Below, in pieces: positions 21,003 through 28,568 of a stretch of 64,000 nt of DNA; positions within the stretch are counted from its first letter, which is position 1; the number at the start of each line of letters is the position of its first letter. Both the position numbers and the translations under genes were made by a program. The notes below the pieces were generated by a model. That model saw only the letters and a list, made by a program, of their open reading frames with translations. It was not told the origin of the DNA and made no database searches. Where the stretch lies: positions 620,001 to 684,000 of the forward strand of contig NZ_CP058246.1 in NCBI RefSeq assembly GCF_013388355.1, written 5' to 3'. This stretch comes from Flavobacterium sp. LPB0248 (GTDB lineage Bacteria > Bacteroidota > Bacteroidia > Flavobacteriales > Flavobacteriaceae).

Positions 21003-21761
21003 TTATTTCTGACCAGTTTTAAGAGAAGCATTTTTTGAAAGATTATATTCCTTCACCAGCTCCAAAGTATGATTTATAGATTTATTCGTTGTTCCGCCAT
21101 CGTGTCCAGGAATAACGTATTTTGGATTTTTAAATTTCGACTGAACCTTTTTTATTGATTTCTCCCATTCTTTAACATCAGCATCTCCTAAATACCCCAA
21201 ATCTTTTGCTTCGGTACTTTTTATGAAACATCCGCCATAAAGAACTTTCTCTTTTCCGAACCACGCTACAATATTGTCCGGCGCATGTCCTTTACCTGGA
21301 TAATATACTTCAAATTTATATTGCCCAACTGTAAATACAGTATCATTTGGAATTATAAATTCAGCTCTTGGCTCATTTTTACTTTTCAGAATATCATCTG
21401 TCAATTTAATTGAATAGGTTTTGATTCCTTTTTTTCTGTAAAAATCAAATCCTCCTGCACGATCTTCATGAGAATGTGTGCCAAAAAGCATCACAACTTC
21501 TTTATTGTGTTTTGTTTTTATACTATCCAATAAAGGCTGAAACTGTGTTTTATCCCAAGGTGCATCAAAAAGCACAACACCTTTATCTGCAACTACATAC
21601 ATGGCATTGGCAGAAATTAAAGTTCCATTATAATCATGAAACGTTTTATAAACATAAAAGTCACCTGTTAGATGACTTATTTGTAATGGCGAATTCTTAG
21701 ATTGTCCAAAGCTGTTTGAAACTACCGCTAAGAATAAAATTATCGAAGCTAATTTTCGCAT
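21003..21761 (-). CDS. bla: subclass B1 metallo-beta-lactamase
   Basis: A secreted zinc hydrolase that opens beta-lactam rings. After a signal peptide (about 1-19, ending SFG) the full B1 zinc set is present: H96, H98 and D100 in HSHEDRAGG, H159 in GKGHAPDN, C178 in GGCFIKS with the substrate-binding lysine K181, and H220 in PGHDGG. The 252-residue length is normal for B1. Chromosomal enzymes of this kind are known in flavobacteria (JOHN-1 of F. johnsoniae, IND in Chryseobacterium). The residue equivalent to N233 is tyrosine (LGYLGD). There is no mobile-element context, so it looks like an intrinsic gene. Actual carbapenemase activity is inferred from the family. Confidence 0.92.
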   Translation of the reverse strand: MRKLASIILFLAVVSNSFGQSKNSPLQISHLTGDFYVYKTFHDYNGTLISANAMYVVADKGVVLFDAPWDKTQFQPLLDSIKTKHNKEVVMLFGTHSHEDRAGGFDFYRKKGIKTYSIKLTDDILKSKNEPRAEFIIPNDTVFTVGQYKFEVYYPGKGHAPDNIVAWFGKEKVLYGGCFIKSTEAKDLGYLGDADVKEWEKSIKKVQSKFKNPKYVIPGHDGGTTNKSINHTLELVKEYNLSKNASLKTGQK

Positions 21762-21772
21762 TTAAATATGAA

Positions 21773-22201
21773 TTAATTTTTTATTCTTGTCCAGTATTGT
21801 GTTCTTCCCATTAAAGAAATTCCAACATAACCGCGAAGTTTCAATTTATCTGCAGATTCTAAAGTAACATAACATTTGTATTTTTTACCGCTTGTAGGAT
21901 CTAAAATTGTTCCTCCGTTATATTCAGAACCATCTTTTTTAAGTCCGTTTATAATAACCATTCCTAAAATCGGTTTATTTTTTTCAGCACCATCGCATTT
22001 TACACAAACATCTTTTTTGTGGCCTTCACGAAGTATATCTACAATCTTTCCATAAATTTTTCCAGATTTCTCGTAAATTTCTACTATAGATTTTGCTTCG
22101 CCTGTTTCATCGTCAATTGTTTTCCATTTTCCAATTACACTTTGACTTTGCATGGTTAGGGCAAAGAAGAACACTCCGATAGTTAGCATCAAGTTTTTCA
22201 T
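21773..22201 (-). CDS. DUF2147 domain-containing exported protein
   Basis: A 142-residue secreted or periplasmic protein with a signal peptide (about 1-20, hydrophobic LTIGVFFFALTMQ). The domain pattern is VIGKWKTIDDETGEAKSIVEIY ... GKIYGKI ... GGTILDPTSGKKYKC ... LRGYVGISLMGRTQYW, typical of DUF2147. A CVKC cysteine pair occurs near the middle. The family is a lipocalin-like beta-barrel of unknown function. It lies 11 bases upstream of the beta-lactamase gene and almost touches the YihY gene, so the three may be cotranscribed. Confidence 0.88.
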   Translation of the reverse strand: MKNLMLTIGVFFFALTMQSQSVIGKWKTIDDETGEAKSIVEIYEKSGKIYGKIVDILREGHKKDVCVKCDGAEKNKPILGMVIINGLKKDGSEYNGGTILDPTSGKKYKCYVTLESADKLKLRGYVGISLMGRTQYWTRIKN

Positions 22202-22202
22202 A

Positions 22203-23126
22203 TTATTTTTCTTTTTTTTGTTTTAATTTTCTGATAGAAGCATTCAATTCGAACCCTAAAAGCAGAATCATACAGTTTATCCAAATATAAAACATTAGAA
22301 TTAATAATGTTCCAATTGAACCATAAAGTTCGTTGTATTTTGAAAATTTTATAACCCAAATCCCAAAAAAGAACGAAGATATAACAATTAAGATTGTGGT
22401 AAAAACTGAACCAATACTTATAAAAGGCACCTTATTATACTGTTTTGTACCATAACGCAATAATATTGAAGATGTTATCAAGATCATTAAAACAACAAAC
22501 AAATAACGCCCTAAAATAATAAGCGGAATTCGATCACTCAGCACATCCTGAATAATTGTTTTTTGAATAAAAACCTCAAAGACTACAATTGTTGCGACTG
22601 TTACAAACAAAATAATAGTCATCACAATAGATATCGCCAACGCAACTAAATATTGCTTGAAAAAACCTCTTTTATCAAAGACATGTTTAGAAGATTCAAA
22701 ACCGCTTAGAATGCCATTAATTCCATTTGCCATTAAAAAAATCGAAAGAAAAAATCCAGACGAAAGCAAACCCGAGTGACTATTATTTAAAATATCGCTG
22801 ATAATTTTGCTGATTGCATCAAACGTATTTGGAGGAACACTCTGTTGTACGAACTGCAAAAAATCTTCCTGAAAATTATCTATCGGAATAAACGGAATCA
22901 AGTTTAAAATAAATAGCGCAAAAGGAAACAAAGCCATGAAAAAGCTAAACGAAACCGCACTCGCATGATATGAAAAAGCACCATCAACAATTCCTATGGT
23001 ATACATTTCCAACAAATCATACAATGAAAACCCTTCCAGCCAAGGCAGTTTAATTTTCTTCAAAAGTCGGGCTAATGACCGCACCACAGGCAGTTTCTCA
23101 ATCCGATCTTCTATCTCTTGCGACAT
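22203..23126 (-). CDS. YihY/virulence factor BrkB family membrane protein
   Basis: A 307-residue inner membrane protein with about six hydrophobic segments. The family core is visible: GAFSYHASAVSFSFFMALFPFALF, then N-rich loops and the C-terminal YGSIGTLLILMFYIWINCMILLLGFELNA. The family was once called ribonuclease BN in error; its transport or envelope function is still uncertain. It is followed without a real gap by DUF2147 on the same strand. Confidence 0.93.
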   Translation of the reverse strand: MSQEIEDRIEKLPVVRSLARLLKKIKLPWLEGFSLYDLLEMYTIGIVDGAFSYHASAVSFSFFMALFPFALFILNLIPFIPIDNFQEDFLQFVQQSVPPNTFDAISKIISDILNNSHSGLLSSGFFLSIFLMANGINGILSGFESSKHVFDKRGFFKQYLVALAISIVMTIILFVTVATIVVFEVFIQKTIIQDVLSDRIPLIILGRYLFVVLMILITSSILLRYGTKQYNKVPFISIGSVFTTILIVISSFFFGIWVIKFSKYNELYGSIGTLLILMFYIWINCMILLLGFELNASIRKLKQKKEK

Positions 23127-23216
23127 ATTTTTTGATTTTAGATTTTAGTCCCGAAGCTATCAGGAGATTTTAGTTTTACAAAAACCATAACTTATCACTC
23201 AAAATTCATAACTCCA

Positions 23217-24074
23217 TTAAAAAGCTTTCAAACTCAAATCCATATTGCAAACAGAATGCGTTAAAGCGCCTGACGAAATATAATTTACACCACATAGAGC
23301 ATATTCACGAACTGTTTTTTCGCTAATATTTCCAGAAGACTCTGTCTGACATTTTGAACCAATCAAATTTACTGCCGTTTTTGTATCTTCATAATTAAAG
23401 TTATCTATCAGGATTCTATGAACTCCGTCGCTCAATAAAATTTCTCTGATTTCATCTAAATTGCGGGCTTCAACAATAATTTTCAGATCTAAATTATTTT
23501 CCTTTAAATATTCCTTTGTTTTAGAAATAGCGCGCGTGATTCCACCAGCAAAATCAATATGATTGTCTTTCAGCATAATCATATCATACAAAGCATAACG
23601 ATGATTTTCGCCACCACCAATTTTTACAGCCCATTTCTCTGCGGCTCTAAAATTTGGAGTCGTTTTACGAGTATCTAGTATTTTAGCATTTGTTCCTTCT
23701 AGAAGCTGCATTAAATGGCTTGTTTTTGTAGCAATCGCCGACATTCTCTGCATGGTATTCAAAACCACTCTTTCAGCTTTTAAAATAGATTGAGAGCTTC
23801 CTGAAACTTCAAAAACGATTTCACCATATTCTACACGTGTCCCATCTTCAATAAATGTTTTTACTTTTAATTTTGGATCAACATGTTCAAATATCATTTT
23901 AGCAAGCTCAACTCCAGCAATGATTCCTTGGTCTTTTACTAATAGTTTTGCCTTACCATGGGCAGTATCTGGAATACAGGCCAGCGAACTGTAATCACCT
24001 GGTCCTACATCTTCTCTAATGGCATTACTGATTAAAAGTTGTAATTCTGCTTGAAATTGAGCTTCGCTTATCAT
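23217..24074 (-). CDS. nadC: carboxylating nicotinate-nucleotide diphosphorylase (quinolinate phosphoribosyltransferase)
   Basis: NadC converts quinolinate and PRPP to nicotinate mononucleotide, the third step of de novo NAD synthesis. The 285-residue length is normal. Signature segments are EDVGPGDYSS near the N-terminus, LNTMQRMSAIAT, DTRKTTPNFRAAEKWAVKIGGGENHR, MLKDNHI and the C-terminal barrel end YISSGALTHSV. nadA and nadB are not in the window. The gene is divergent from the DNA alkylation repair gene. Confidence 0.97.
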   Translation of the reverse strand: MISEAQFQAELQLLISNAIREDVGPGDYSSLACIPDTAHGKAKLLVKDQGIIAGVELAKMIFEHVDPKLKVKTFIEDGTRVEYGEIVFEVSGSSQSILKAERVVLNTMQRMSAIATKTSHLMQLLEGTNAKILDTRKTTPNFRAAEKWAVKIGGGENHRYALYDMIMLKDNHIDFAGGITRAISKTKEYLKENNLDLKIIVEARNLDEIREILLSDGVHRILIDNFNYEDTKTAVNLIGSKCQTESSGNISEKTVREYALCGVNYISSGALTHSVCNMDLSLKAF

Positions 24075-24192
24075 TTTTCTGTTTTTAATAATAATGCTAA
24101 ATTAGGATATATTTTATGGATTTGAAAGTTCTAACAACATGAAAAATTAGATAAAACATCAAATACCTCTTTTTTAAACATTAAGATATTCA

Positions 24193-24200
24193 CAAAAATA
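24193..24200 (-). promoter_or_regulatory. candidate -7 box for nadC
   Basis: The minus strand reads TATTTTTG, matching TAnnTTTG, with a TTG 16 bases upstream. It would give nadC a leader of roughly 115 bases. The spacing is one base short of the usual range. Confidence 0.4.
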
Positions 24201-24250
24201 AAGTTACAATTCTTAACAATACTTAATCTCTTAATAAGAGATCAATTAAA

Positions 24251-24258
24251 TATCTTTG
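24251..24258 (+). promoter_or_regulatory. candidate -7 box for the DNA alkylation repair gene
   Basis: TATCTTTG matches TAnnTTTG and lies 22 bases before ATG 24280. It includes an in-frame TTG at 24256, so that TTG is promoter sequence rather than a start codon. Confidence 0.5.
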
Positions 24259-24279
24259 GAGTTCAATCAAGCAAAATTT

Positions 24280-25380
24280 ATGGGATTAATTAAAGATATT
24301 TACTCACTTTCTTTTTACGAAAAATTTGGTCAGGCCGTCGCCGAAGCGCATCCATCATTCAAAAAAGAGAAATTCATTGAAGCGATTTACGAAGGCAATT
24401 TTGCTCAAAAAGAATGGAAAGAAAGAATGAAGCACACAACAGTGGTTTTACATCAGTTTATGCCTCAAAATTTTCCCGAAGCCGTTGCTTTAATTGATAA
24501 AATCATCGAAAATTTAAAGAAAAATAGTTTCACTGATGGCAATTTGGCTTTCATTTTTTTTGCCGATTATATTGAAAATTACGGTTTAGACGATTTTGAA
24601 ACATCTGTAAAAGCCTTTGTTTCTATCACACAATTTATAAGTTGCGAATTTGCCGTTCGTCCTTTCATTTTAAAATATAAAGAAAGAATGATTGACGAAA
24701 TGACAAAATGGTCCTTACATGAAAATCAACATGTTCGCAGATTAGCAAGTGAAGGTTCACGACCGAGATTACCGTGGGCAATGGCAATTCCGTTTTTGAA
24801 GAAAAACCCTTCTCCTATTCTTCCTATTTTAAAGAATTTAAAAAACGATCCTTCAGAATATGTTCGAAGAAGCGTAGCTAATAATTTAAATGATATTGCT
24901 AAAGATAATCCGCAAATTGTATTAGAAATAGCTTCAAGATGGAAAGGCCACAGCAAAGAAACAGACGGAATTATTAAACATGGAAGCCGAACTTTACTGA
25001 AACAAGGACATCCTGAAATTTTAAGTCATTATGGTTTAGAAAGCACCAATATTGAACTTTCTTCTTTCGAAATCAAAACACCAACTGTAAAAATTGGAGA
25101 TTATCTTCAATTTCATTTTCACTTGAACAATAAAAACGAGGAACCAAAAACAGTTCGTTTAGAATATGCTGTCCATTATAAAAAAGCAAAAGGACATTTG
25201 GCCAAAAAAGTCTTTAAAATCAGTGAGAAAATTTATCATCCGAATCAATTAACTAAGATTGAGAGAAACCAGTCTTTTAAACTCATTACAACGCGAGTTT
25301 TTCATACTGGAAAACATCAATTGTCTATTATTATTAATGGGACAGAGAGTGAAGCTTTAGAATTTGAGTTGATTGATTAA
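24280..25380 (+). CDS. DNA alkylation repair protein (AlkD/AlkC-type HEAT-repeat glycosylase)
   Basis: A 366-residue protein of the HEAT-like repeat family that excises N3- and N7-alkylated purines. The helical array includes YIENYGLDDFETS, QHVRRLASEGSRPRLPWA (a motif highly typical of this family), LKNDPSEYVRRSVANNLNDIA and DGIIKHGSRTLLKQGHPE. The C-terminal about 100 residues form a beta-rich extension (VKIGDYLQFHFHLNN...) as in long AlkC-type members. ATG 24280 is chosen because the upstream TTG lies inside the -7 promoter box. It stands alone, between nadC and the repeat/insertion region. Confidence 0.9.
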   Translation: MGLIKDIYSLSFYEKFGQAVAEAHPSFKKEKFIEAIYEGNFAQKEWKERMKHTTVVLHQFMPQNFPEAVALIDKIIENLKKNSFTDGNLAFIFFADYIENYGLDDFETSVKAFVSITQFISCEFAVRPFILKYKERMIDEMTKWSLHENQHVRRLASEGSRPRLPWAMAIPFLKKNPSPILPILKNLKNDPSEYVRRSVANNLNDIAKDNPQIVLEIASRWKGHSKETDGIIKHGSRTLLKQGHPEILSHYGLESTNIELSSFEIKTPTVKIGDYLQFHFHLNNKNEEPKTVRLEYAVHYKKAKGHLAKKVFKISEKIYHPNQLTKIERNQSFKLITTRVFHTGKHQLSIIINGTESEALEFELID

Positions 25381-25500
25381 AAGTGAAGAATTCTCTTTTT
25401 TTTTTGTCATTCCGAGGAACGAGGAATCACACTCGGGATTCAACAAACATTGACGCTTTACTTTGCGGAGTTTCTTGTGTGATTCCTCGTTCCTCGGAAT

Positions 25501-26541
25501 TGTAAAGGTTAGATATTTCGGTAACAAAATTTAACTTTAATAAATTTTGTTGCGATGAGAAATAACAGTCAGGATTCAACATTAGAAAGAAACTATTTAG
25601 AGAAGTATCGATTTTTGATAAGAGAATATGAGCAGGTAAAAAGTAAAACTCATCCAGTGCATAAAAAGGCGATGGATTTTTATAAGGCAAATGACACCTG
25701 CAGAAAAAGTTTCTTAAAGTATTATAACCGCTATAAGCAGAGCGGTAAGTCTTTAGATTTACTGCCTCAAAAACGTGGTCCAAAATACAAGACAAGACGT
25801 CCTTTACCTTTTATAGAACAAAAAGTAATTGAATTAAGAGAAAAAGGAAACAATAAATATGAAATTGTTAGTATCTTAAATCCCAGATTAGGAAAACATA
25901 CACCTTCATATTCTGGAGTTTATAATATTTTAAAACGGCATAGAATAAACAGGTTAACTCCGAAGATTAAAAAGAATCATCAGAAAATAATCAAGGAAAG
26001 AATGGGACAGCTGGGTCATATTGATTGTCATTATTTAAGTAAAAGTATAATTCGTGGAGAAAACAAAAAGCTTTATTTAGTCTGTGTAATTGATGATTAC
26101 AGCCGGATTGCTTGGGCTGAATTAGTTTCAGATATTACCAGTTTAACAGTAATGTTTGCTTCATTAAAATGTTTAAATATCTTAAGCAGCCATTATGAAA
26201 TAAAATTTGAAGAGATATTATCTGATAATGGAGCTGAATTTGGACCTAAAACAAGCAAAGTAAAAAGCCAGCATCCTTTTGAAAGAATGCTTATGGAATT
26301 AGGCATAGTGCACAGATATACAAAGCCATATAGACCACAGACAAACGGTAAAGTAGAGCGCTTTTGGAGAACTCTAGAAGAAGATTTATTAAGAGATACT
26401 GATTTTGATTCTCAAGAAGAACTAAAAGAAGAATTATTACAATACTTATATTATTATAATCATGAAAGACCGCATCAAGGTATTGATGGTAAAAAACCGA
26501 TCGAAATGATAAATCCGTTACCGAAATAAGTGACTTTTACA
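25501..26541 (+). mobile_element. IS481-like insertion sequence, 1041 bp, with 5-bp target duplication
   Basis: The element has 25-base imperfect terminal inverted repeats (25501-25525 and 26517-26541; 21 of 25 positions match; outer end TGTAAA, inner end ATTTCGGTAAC) and one transposase gene. It is flanked by a direct 5-base duplication GGAAT (25496-25500 and 26542-26546). Intact ends, an intact transposase and a perfect duplication suggest a recent, possibly still active insertion. The host sequence is a dispersed palindromic repeat. Confidence 0.93.
25555..26529 (+). CDS. IS481-family transposase (DDE integrase core)
   Basis: A 324-residue transposase. The N-terminal half carries helix-turn-helix segments (residues about 30-130; KSFLKYYNRYKQSG, KYEIVSILNPRLGKHTPSYSGVYNIL). 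The rve catalytic core has D157 in GHIDCHYL, D224 in LSDNGAEF and E268 in TNGKVERFWRT, followed by YNHERPHQGIDGKKP, the usual end of the family. The second D to E spacing is longer than the common 35 residues because of an insert after GAEFG. The stop codon lies inside the right terminal repeat. The gene is uninterrupted and probably functional. Confidence 0.95.
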   Translation: MRNNSQDSTLERNYLEKYRFLIREYEQVKSKTHPVHKKAMDFYKANDTCRKSFLKYYNRYKQSGKSLDLLPQKRGPKYKTRRPLPFIEQKVIELREKGNNKYEIVSILNPRLGKHTPSYSGVYNILKRHRINRLTPKIKKNHQKIIKERMGQLGHIDCHYLSKSIIRGENKKLYLVCVIDDYSRIAWAELVSDITSLTVMFASLKCLNILSSHYEIKFEEILSDNGAEFGPKTSKVKSQHPFERMLMELGIVHRYTKPYRPQTNGKVERFWRTLEEDLLRDTDFDSQEELKEELLQYLYYYNHERPHQGIDGKKPIEMINPLPK

Positions 26542-26668
26542 GGAATGACAAACAGAACTGCATAAAAAGAAGCATTTGAATTATTCCACATTTTCCTTAC
26601 TTTTATAGATAATACAAAAAAACAACTTTTCTTAATCTAAATTAAGTTACAGATTTCTATCACCACCG

Positions 26669-26676
26669 TAATTTTG
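26669..26676 (+). promoter_or_regulatory. candidate -7 box for the pirin operon
   Basis: TAATTTTG matches TAnnTTTG, 26 bases before the pirin start; a TTA rather than TTG lies 19 bases upstream. Confidence 0.45.
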
Positions 26677-26702
26677 TTTTCAAATCAAATAAAAAATACC
26701 AC

Positions 26703-27584
26703 ATGTCAAATATTAGTTTAATTATCGAAGAACGCGCTGCCAATATTGGCAATTTTATGGTAGGCCGTTTATTGCCTTTCCGTGAAAAAAGAGCAGTTGG
26801 ACCATTTGTATTTATCGACCATATGGGACCCGCACATTTAAGTGATCATGAAAATATGGATGTTCCTCCGCATCCGCATATCGGACTTTCTACTTTGACA
26901 TTTTTGTTTGAAGGAAGCATTATGCATCGCGACAGTTTAGGAACAGAATTAGAAATAAAACCGGGAGCAGTAAACTGGATGACGGCTGGAAAAGGAATCG
27001 TTCATTCCGAAAGAACTCCAGAATATTTAAGACATTCAGATAAAATGCTTCACGGATTGCAGATTTGGGTGGCGCTCCCAAAAGAATTGGAGCAAATGGA
27101 GCCTAATTTCACACATGTTGAAGCAGATGACATTCCGGCTTGGGAAGAAGATGGCGTTTCATACAAATTAATTGCTGGCGAAGCATTTGGCAGAAAATCA
27201 CCTGTTCCTGTTTATAGTCCGTTATATTTTATTGAAATTAAAAGCAAAGAAGCTAAGAAAATTAATATCGGACACCATTTGTTCGGAGAAAGCGGATTGT
27301 ATATTTTAGATGGGAGCATTAAAAATGGCGAACATACTTACGATCCAAGACAAATTTTAATTACAACCGAAGCTTCTCTTTGTGAATTTGAAATTGCTGA
27401 AAACTCTACCGTTTATATTTTTGGAGGAGAACCTTTTCCTGAAGAACATTTTATCTTTTGGAATTTTGTTTCATCAGACAAAAACCTCATCGAAAAAGCA
27501 AAAACTGACTGGACAAACCAGACTTTTCCAAAAGTTCCAGGAGAAACAGAATTTGTTCCATTACCAGAACCAAGAATTAAATAA
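26703..27584 (+). CDS. pirin family protein
   Basis: A 293-residue bicupin of the pirin family. The N-terminal cupin shows the family's metal-binding segment PPHPHIGLSTLTFLFEGSIMHRDS and the following EIKPGAVNWMTAGKGIVHSER and HGLQIWVALP. The C-terminal cupin includes HHLFGESGLYILDGSI and VYIFGGEPF. Bacterial pirins bind iron or other metals and some are quercetinases; the physiological substrate here is unknown. It is the first gene of a tight operon with OsmC and a GNAT acetyltransferase (3 and 6 base gaps), a grouping that suggests a redox or electrophile stress role. Confidence 0.95.
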   Translation: MSNISLIIEERAANIGNFMVGRLLPFREKRAVGPFVFIDHMGPAHLSDHENMDVPPHPHIGLSTLTFLFEGSIMHRDSLGTELEIKPGAVNWMTAGKGIVHSERTPEYLRHSDKMLHGLQIWVALPKELEQMEPNFTHVEADDIPAWEEDGVSYKLIAGEAFGRKSPVPVYSPLYFIEIKSKEAKKINIGHHLFGESGLYILDGSIKNGEHTYDPRQILITTEASLCEFEIAENSTVYIFGGEPFPEEHFIFWNFVSSDKNLIEKAKTDWTNQTFPKVPGETEFVPLPEPRIK

Positions 27585-27587
27585 CTT

Positions 27588-27983
27588 ATGGATACAGTAA
27601 AAGCAACAATAGACACACGAAAATATCGCACCGAAATAACTTCTAAATCAGGGAATATTCTAATTGCTGACGAACCGCAAGATGTGGGCGGAAAAAATTT
27701 AGGATTTAGCCCGTTTGAACTTCTGGCTTCCTCTCTTGCTTCCTGCACTTTAATTACACTGCGAATGTACATTGACCGCAAAGCTTGGGATGTTTCAGAA
27801 CTTACAATCTGGGTCGATTTTGAAAAAAATGAAGAACATACTGTTTCTTTATTTTCAACTAAAATCTTAATTACAGGAAATGTAGACGATGCTCAAAAAC
27901 AGCGAATTTTGAAAATTGCTAACAGCTGTCCTGTTCATAAAACACTTATAAACACAATTAAAATAGAAACTTCTTTAGTATAA
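27588..27983 (+). CDS. OsmC family peroxiredoxin-like protein
   Basis: A 131-residue OsmC/Ohr-type protein. The two reactive cysteines are visible, one in LASSLASCTLITLRMY and one in NSCPVHKTL, together with the glutamate-containing first helix segment (GGKNLGFSPFELL). Proteins of this family reduce organic hydroperoxides using thiols. It lies three bases after pirin and six bases before a GNAT acetyltransferase, almost certainly in one transcript. Confidence 0.93.
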   Translation: MDTVKATIDTRKYRTEITSKSGNILIADEPQDVGGKNLGFSPFELLASSLASCTLITLRMYIDRKAWDVSELTIWVDFEKNEEHTVSLFSTKILITGNVDDAQKQRILKIANSCPVHKTLINTIKIETSLV

Positions 27984-27989
27984 AACAAT

Positions 27990-28274
27990 ATGGAAATTCA
28001 ACAAATAAACGATATAAGAAAAGGCTATTTTGAAGCCATCGAAGAGGGAAAAGAAGCCGGAAAAATGACCTACACTTGGGCAGGCGACAGCAAATTTATT
28101 ATTGATCATACAGAAGTAAGTCCTGACTTTAACGGAAAAGGCGTGGGCAAAAAACTGGTTATGGCTGCCGTAGAATATGCGAGAACAAACAACTTAAAAA
28201 TTATCCCGCTTTGTCCCTTTTCAAAAAGCGTTTTTGATAAGGTTGAAGAAATTCGTGATGTACTTTTTTCGTAA
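27990..28274 (+). CDS. small GNAT family N-acetyltransferase (YjdJ-type)
   Basis: A 94-residue minimal acetyltransferase. The acetyl-CoA binding loop is visible as VSPDFNGKGVGKKLV and the C-terminal PLCPFSKSVFDK segment is typical of the short YjdJ-like group. The substrate is unknown. It is the last gene of the pirin-OsmC operon and is followed by a terminator at 28317. Confidence 0.9.
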   Translation: MEIQQINDIRKGYFEAIEEGKEAGKMTYTWAGDSKFIIDHTEVSPDFNGKGVGKKLVMAAVEYARTNNLKIIPLCPFSKSVFDKVEEIRDVLFS

Positions 28275-28316
28275 AGGTACAAAGTTGCAAAGGAGCAAAG
28301 CGACAAAGATTTTATA

Positions 28317-28346
28317 TTGAAGACGCATTTTTGCGTCTTTTTTTAA
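28317..28346 (+). terminator. terminator of the pirin operon
   Basis: Stem AGACGCA/TGCGTCT with a TTTT loop followed by a run of T on the plus strand, shortly after the GNAT gene. Confidence 0.85.
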
Positions 28347-28353
28347 CATCCAG

Positions 28354-28459
28354 TTTGTCATTCTGAGGAACGAAGAATCACGCTAGAAATTCCGCAAAGC
28401 AAATTTTGACAATCTTTGTCGAGTTCCGAGTGTGATTCTTCGTTCCTCAGAATGACAAA
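28354..28459. repeat. dispersed palindromic repeat, copy 2
   Basis: Arms of about 27 bases (TTTGTCATTCTGAGGAACGA at the left, its complement ending TCAGAATGACAAA at the right) enclose a variable middle. Compared with copies 1 and 3 it carries compensating changes in both arms (CCGAGG to CTGAGG on the left, CCTCGG to CCTCAG on the right), so the pairing is conserved. Confidence 0.9.
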
Positions 28460-28539
28460 AATTGTAAAACCTTTGTCGCTTAGCTCCTTTGCAGCTTTGT
28501 CCCTTTAAAACAAAATTTTCAAAATTCTCCGAAAACTCG

Positions 28540-28547
28540 TATATTTG
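28540..28547 (+). promoter_or_regulatory. candidate -7 box for the adenosine deaminase gene
   Basis: TATATTTG matches TAnnTTTG and lies 21 bases before the start codon; no clear TTG is present at the -33 position. Confidence 0.45.
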
Positions 28548-28568
28548 CGCGTAATTTAATCTTAGAGT

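Larger units (their letters stand above)
25404..26552. repeat. dispersed palindromic repeat, copy 1, interrupted by an insertion sequence
   Basis: The left arm (25404-25432, TTGTCATTCCGAGGAACGAG...) pairs with a right arm that begins at 25477 (GTGTGATTCCTCGTTCCTCG) and is cut at 25500. The remaining GACAAA resumes at 26547 after the insertion sequence. Removing the element and one GGAAT copy restores a palindrome matching the copies at 28354-28459 and 31685-31788. The middle of the repeat (about 45 bases) is less conserved. Confidence 0.9.
28273..28506. repeat. nested inverted repeat, outer arms of 36 bases
   Basis: The outer arms 28273-28308 and 28471-28506 are inverted repeats with three mismatches in 36 (AAAGG(T/G)ACAAAG...). 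They enclose both a rho-independent terminator and a complete copy of the dispersed palindrome at 28354-28459. The left arm begins at the stop codon of the GNAT gene and the right arm ends before the deaminase promoter. Confidence 0.85.

Noticed and set aside
24075..24250. Riboswitch or leader RNA between nadC and the repair gene
   Set aside because: No conserved stem or known motif is visible; the gap is AT-rich and explained by two divergent promoters.
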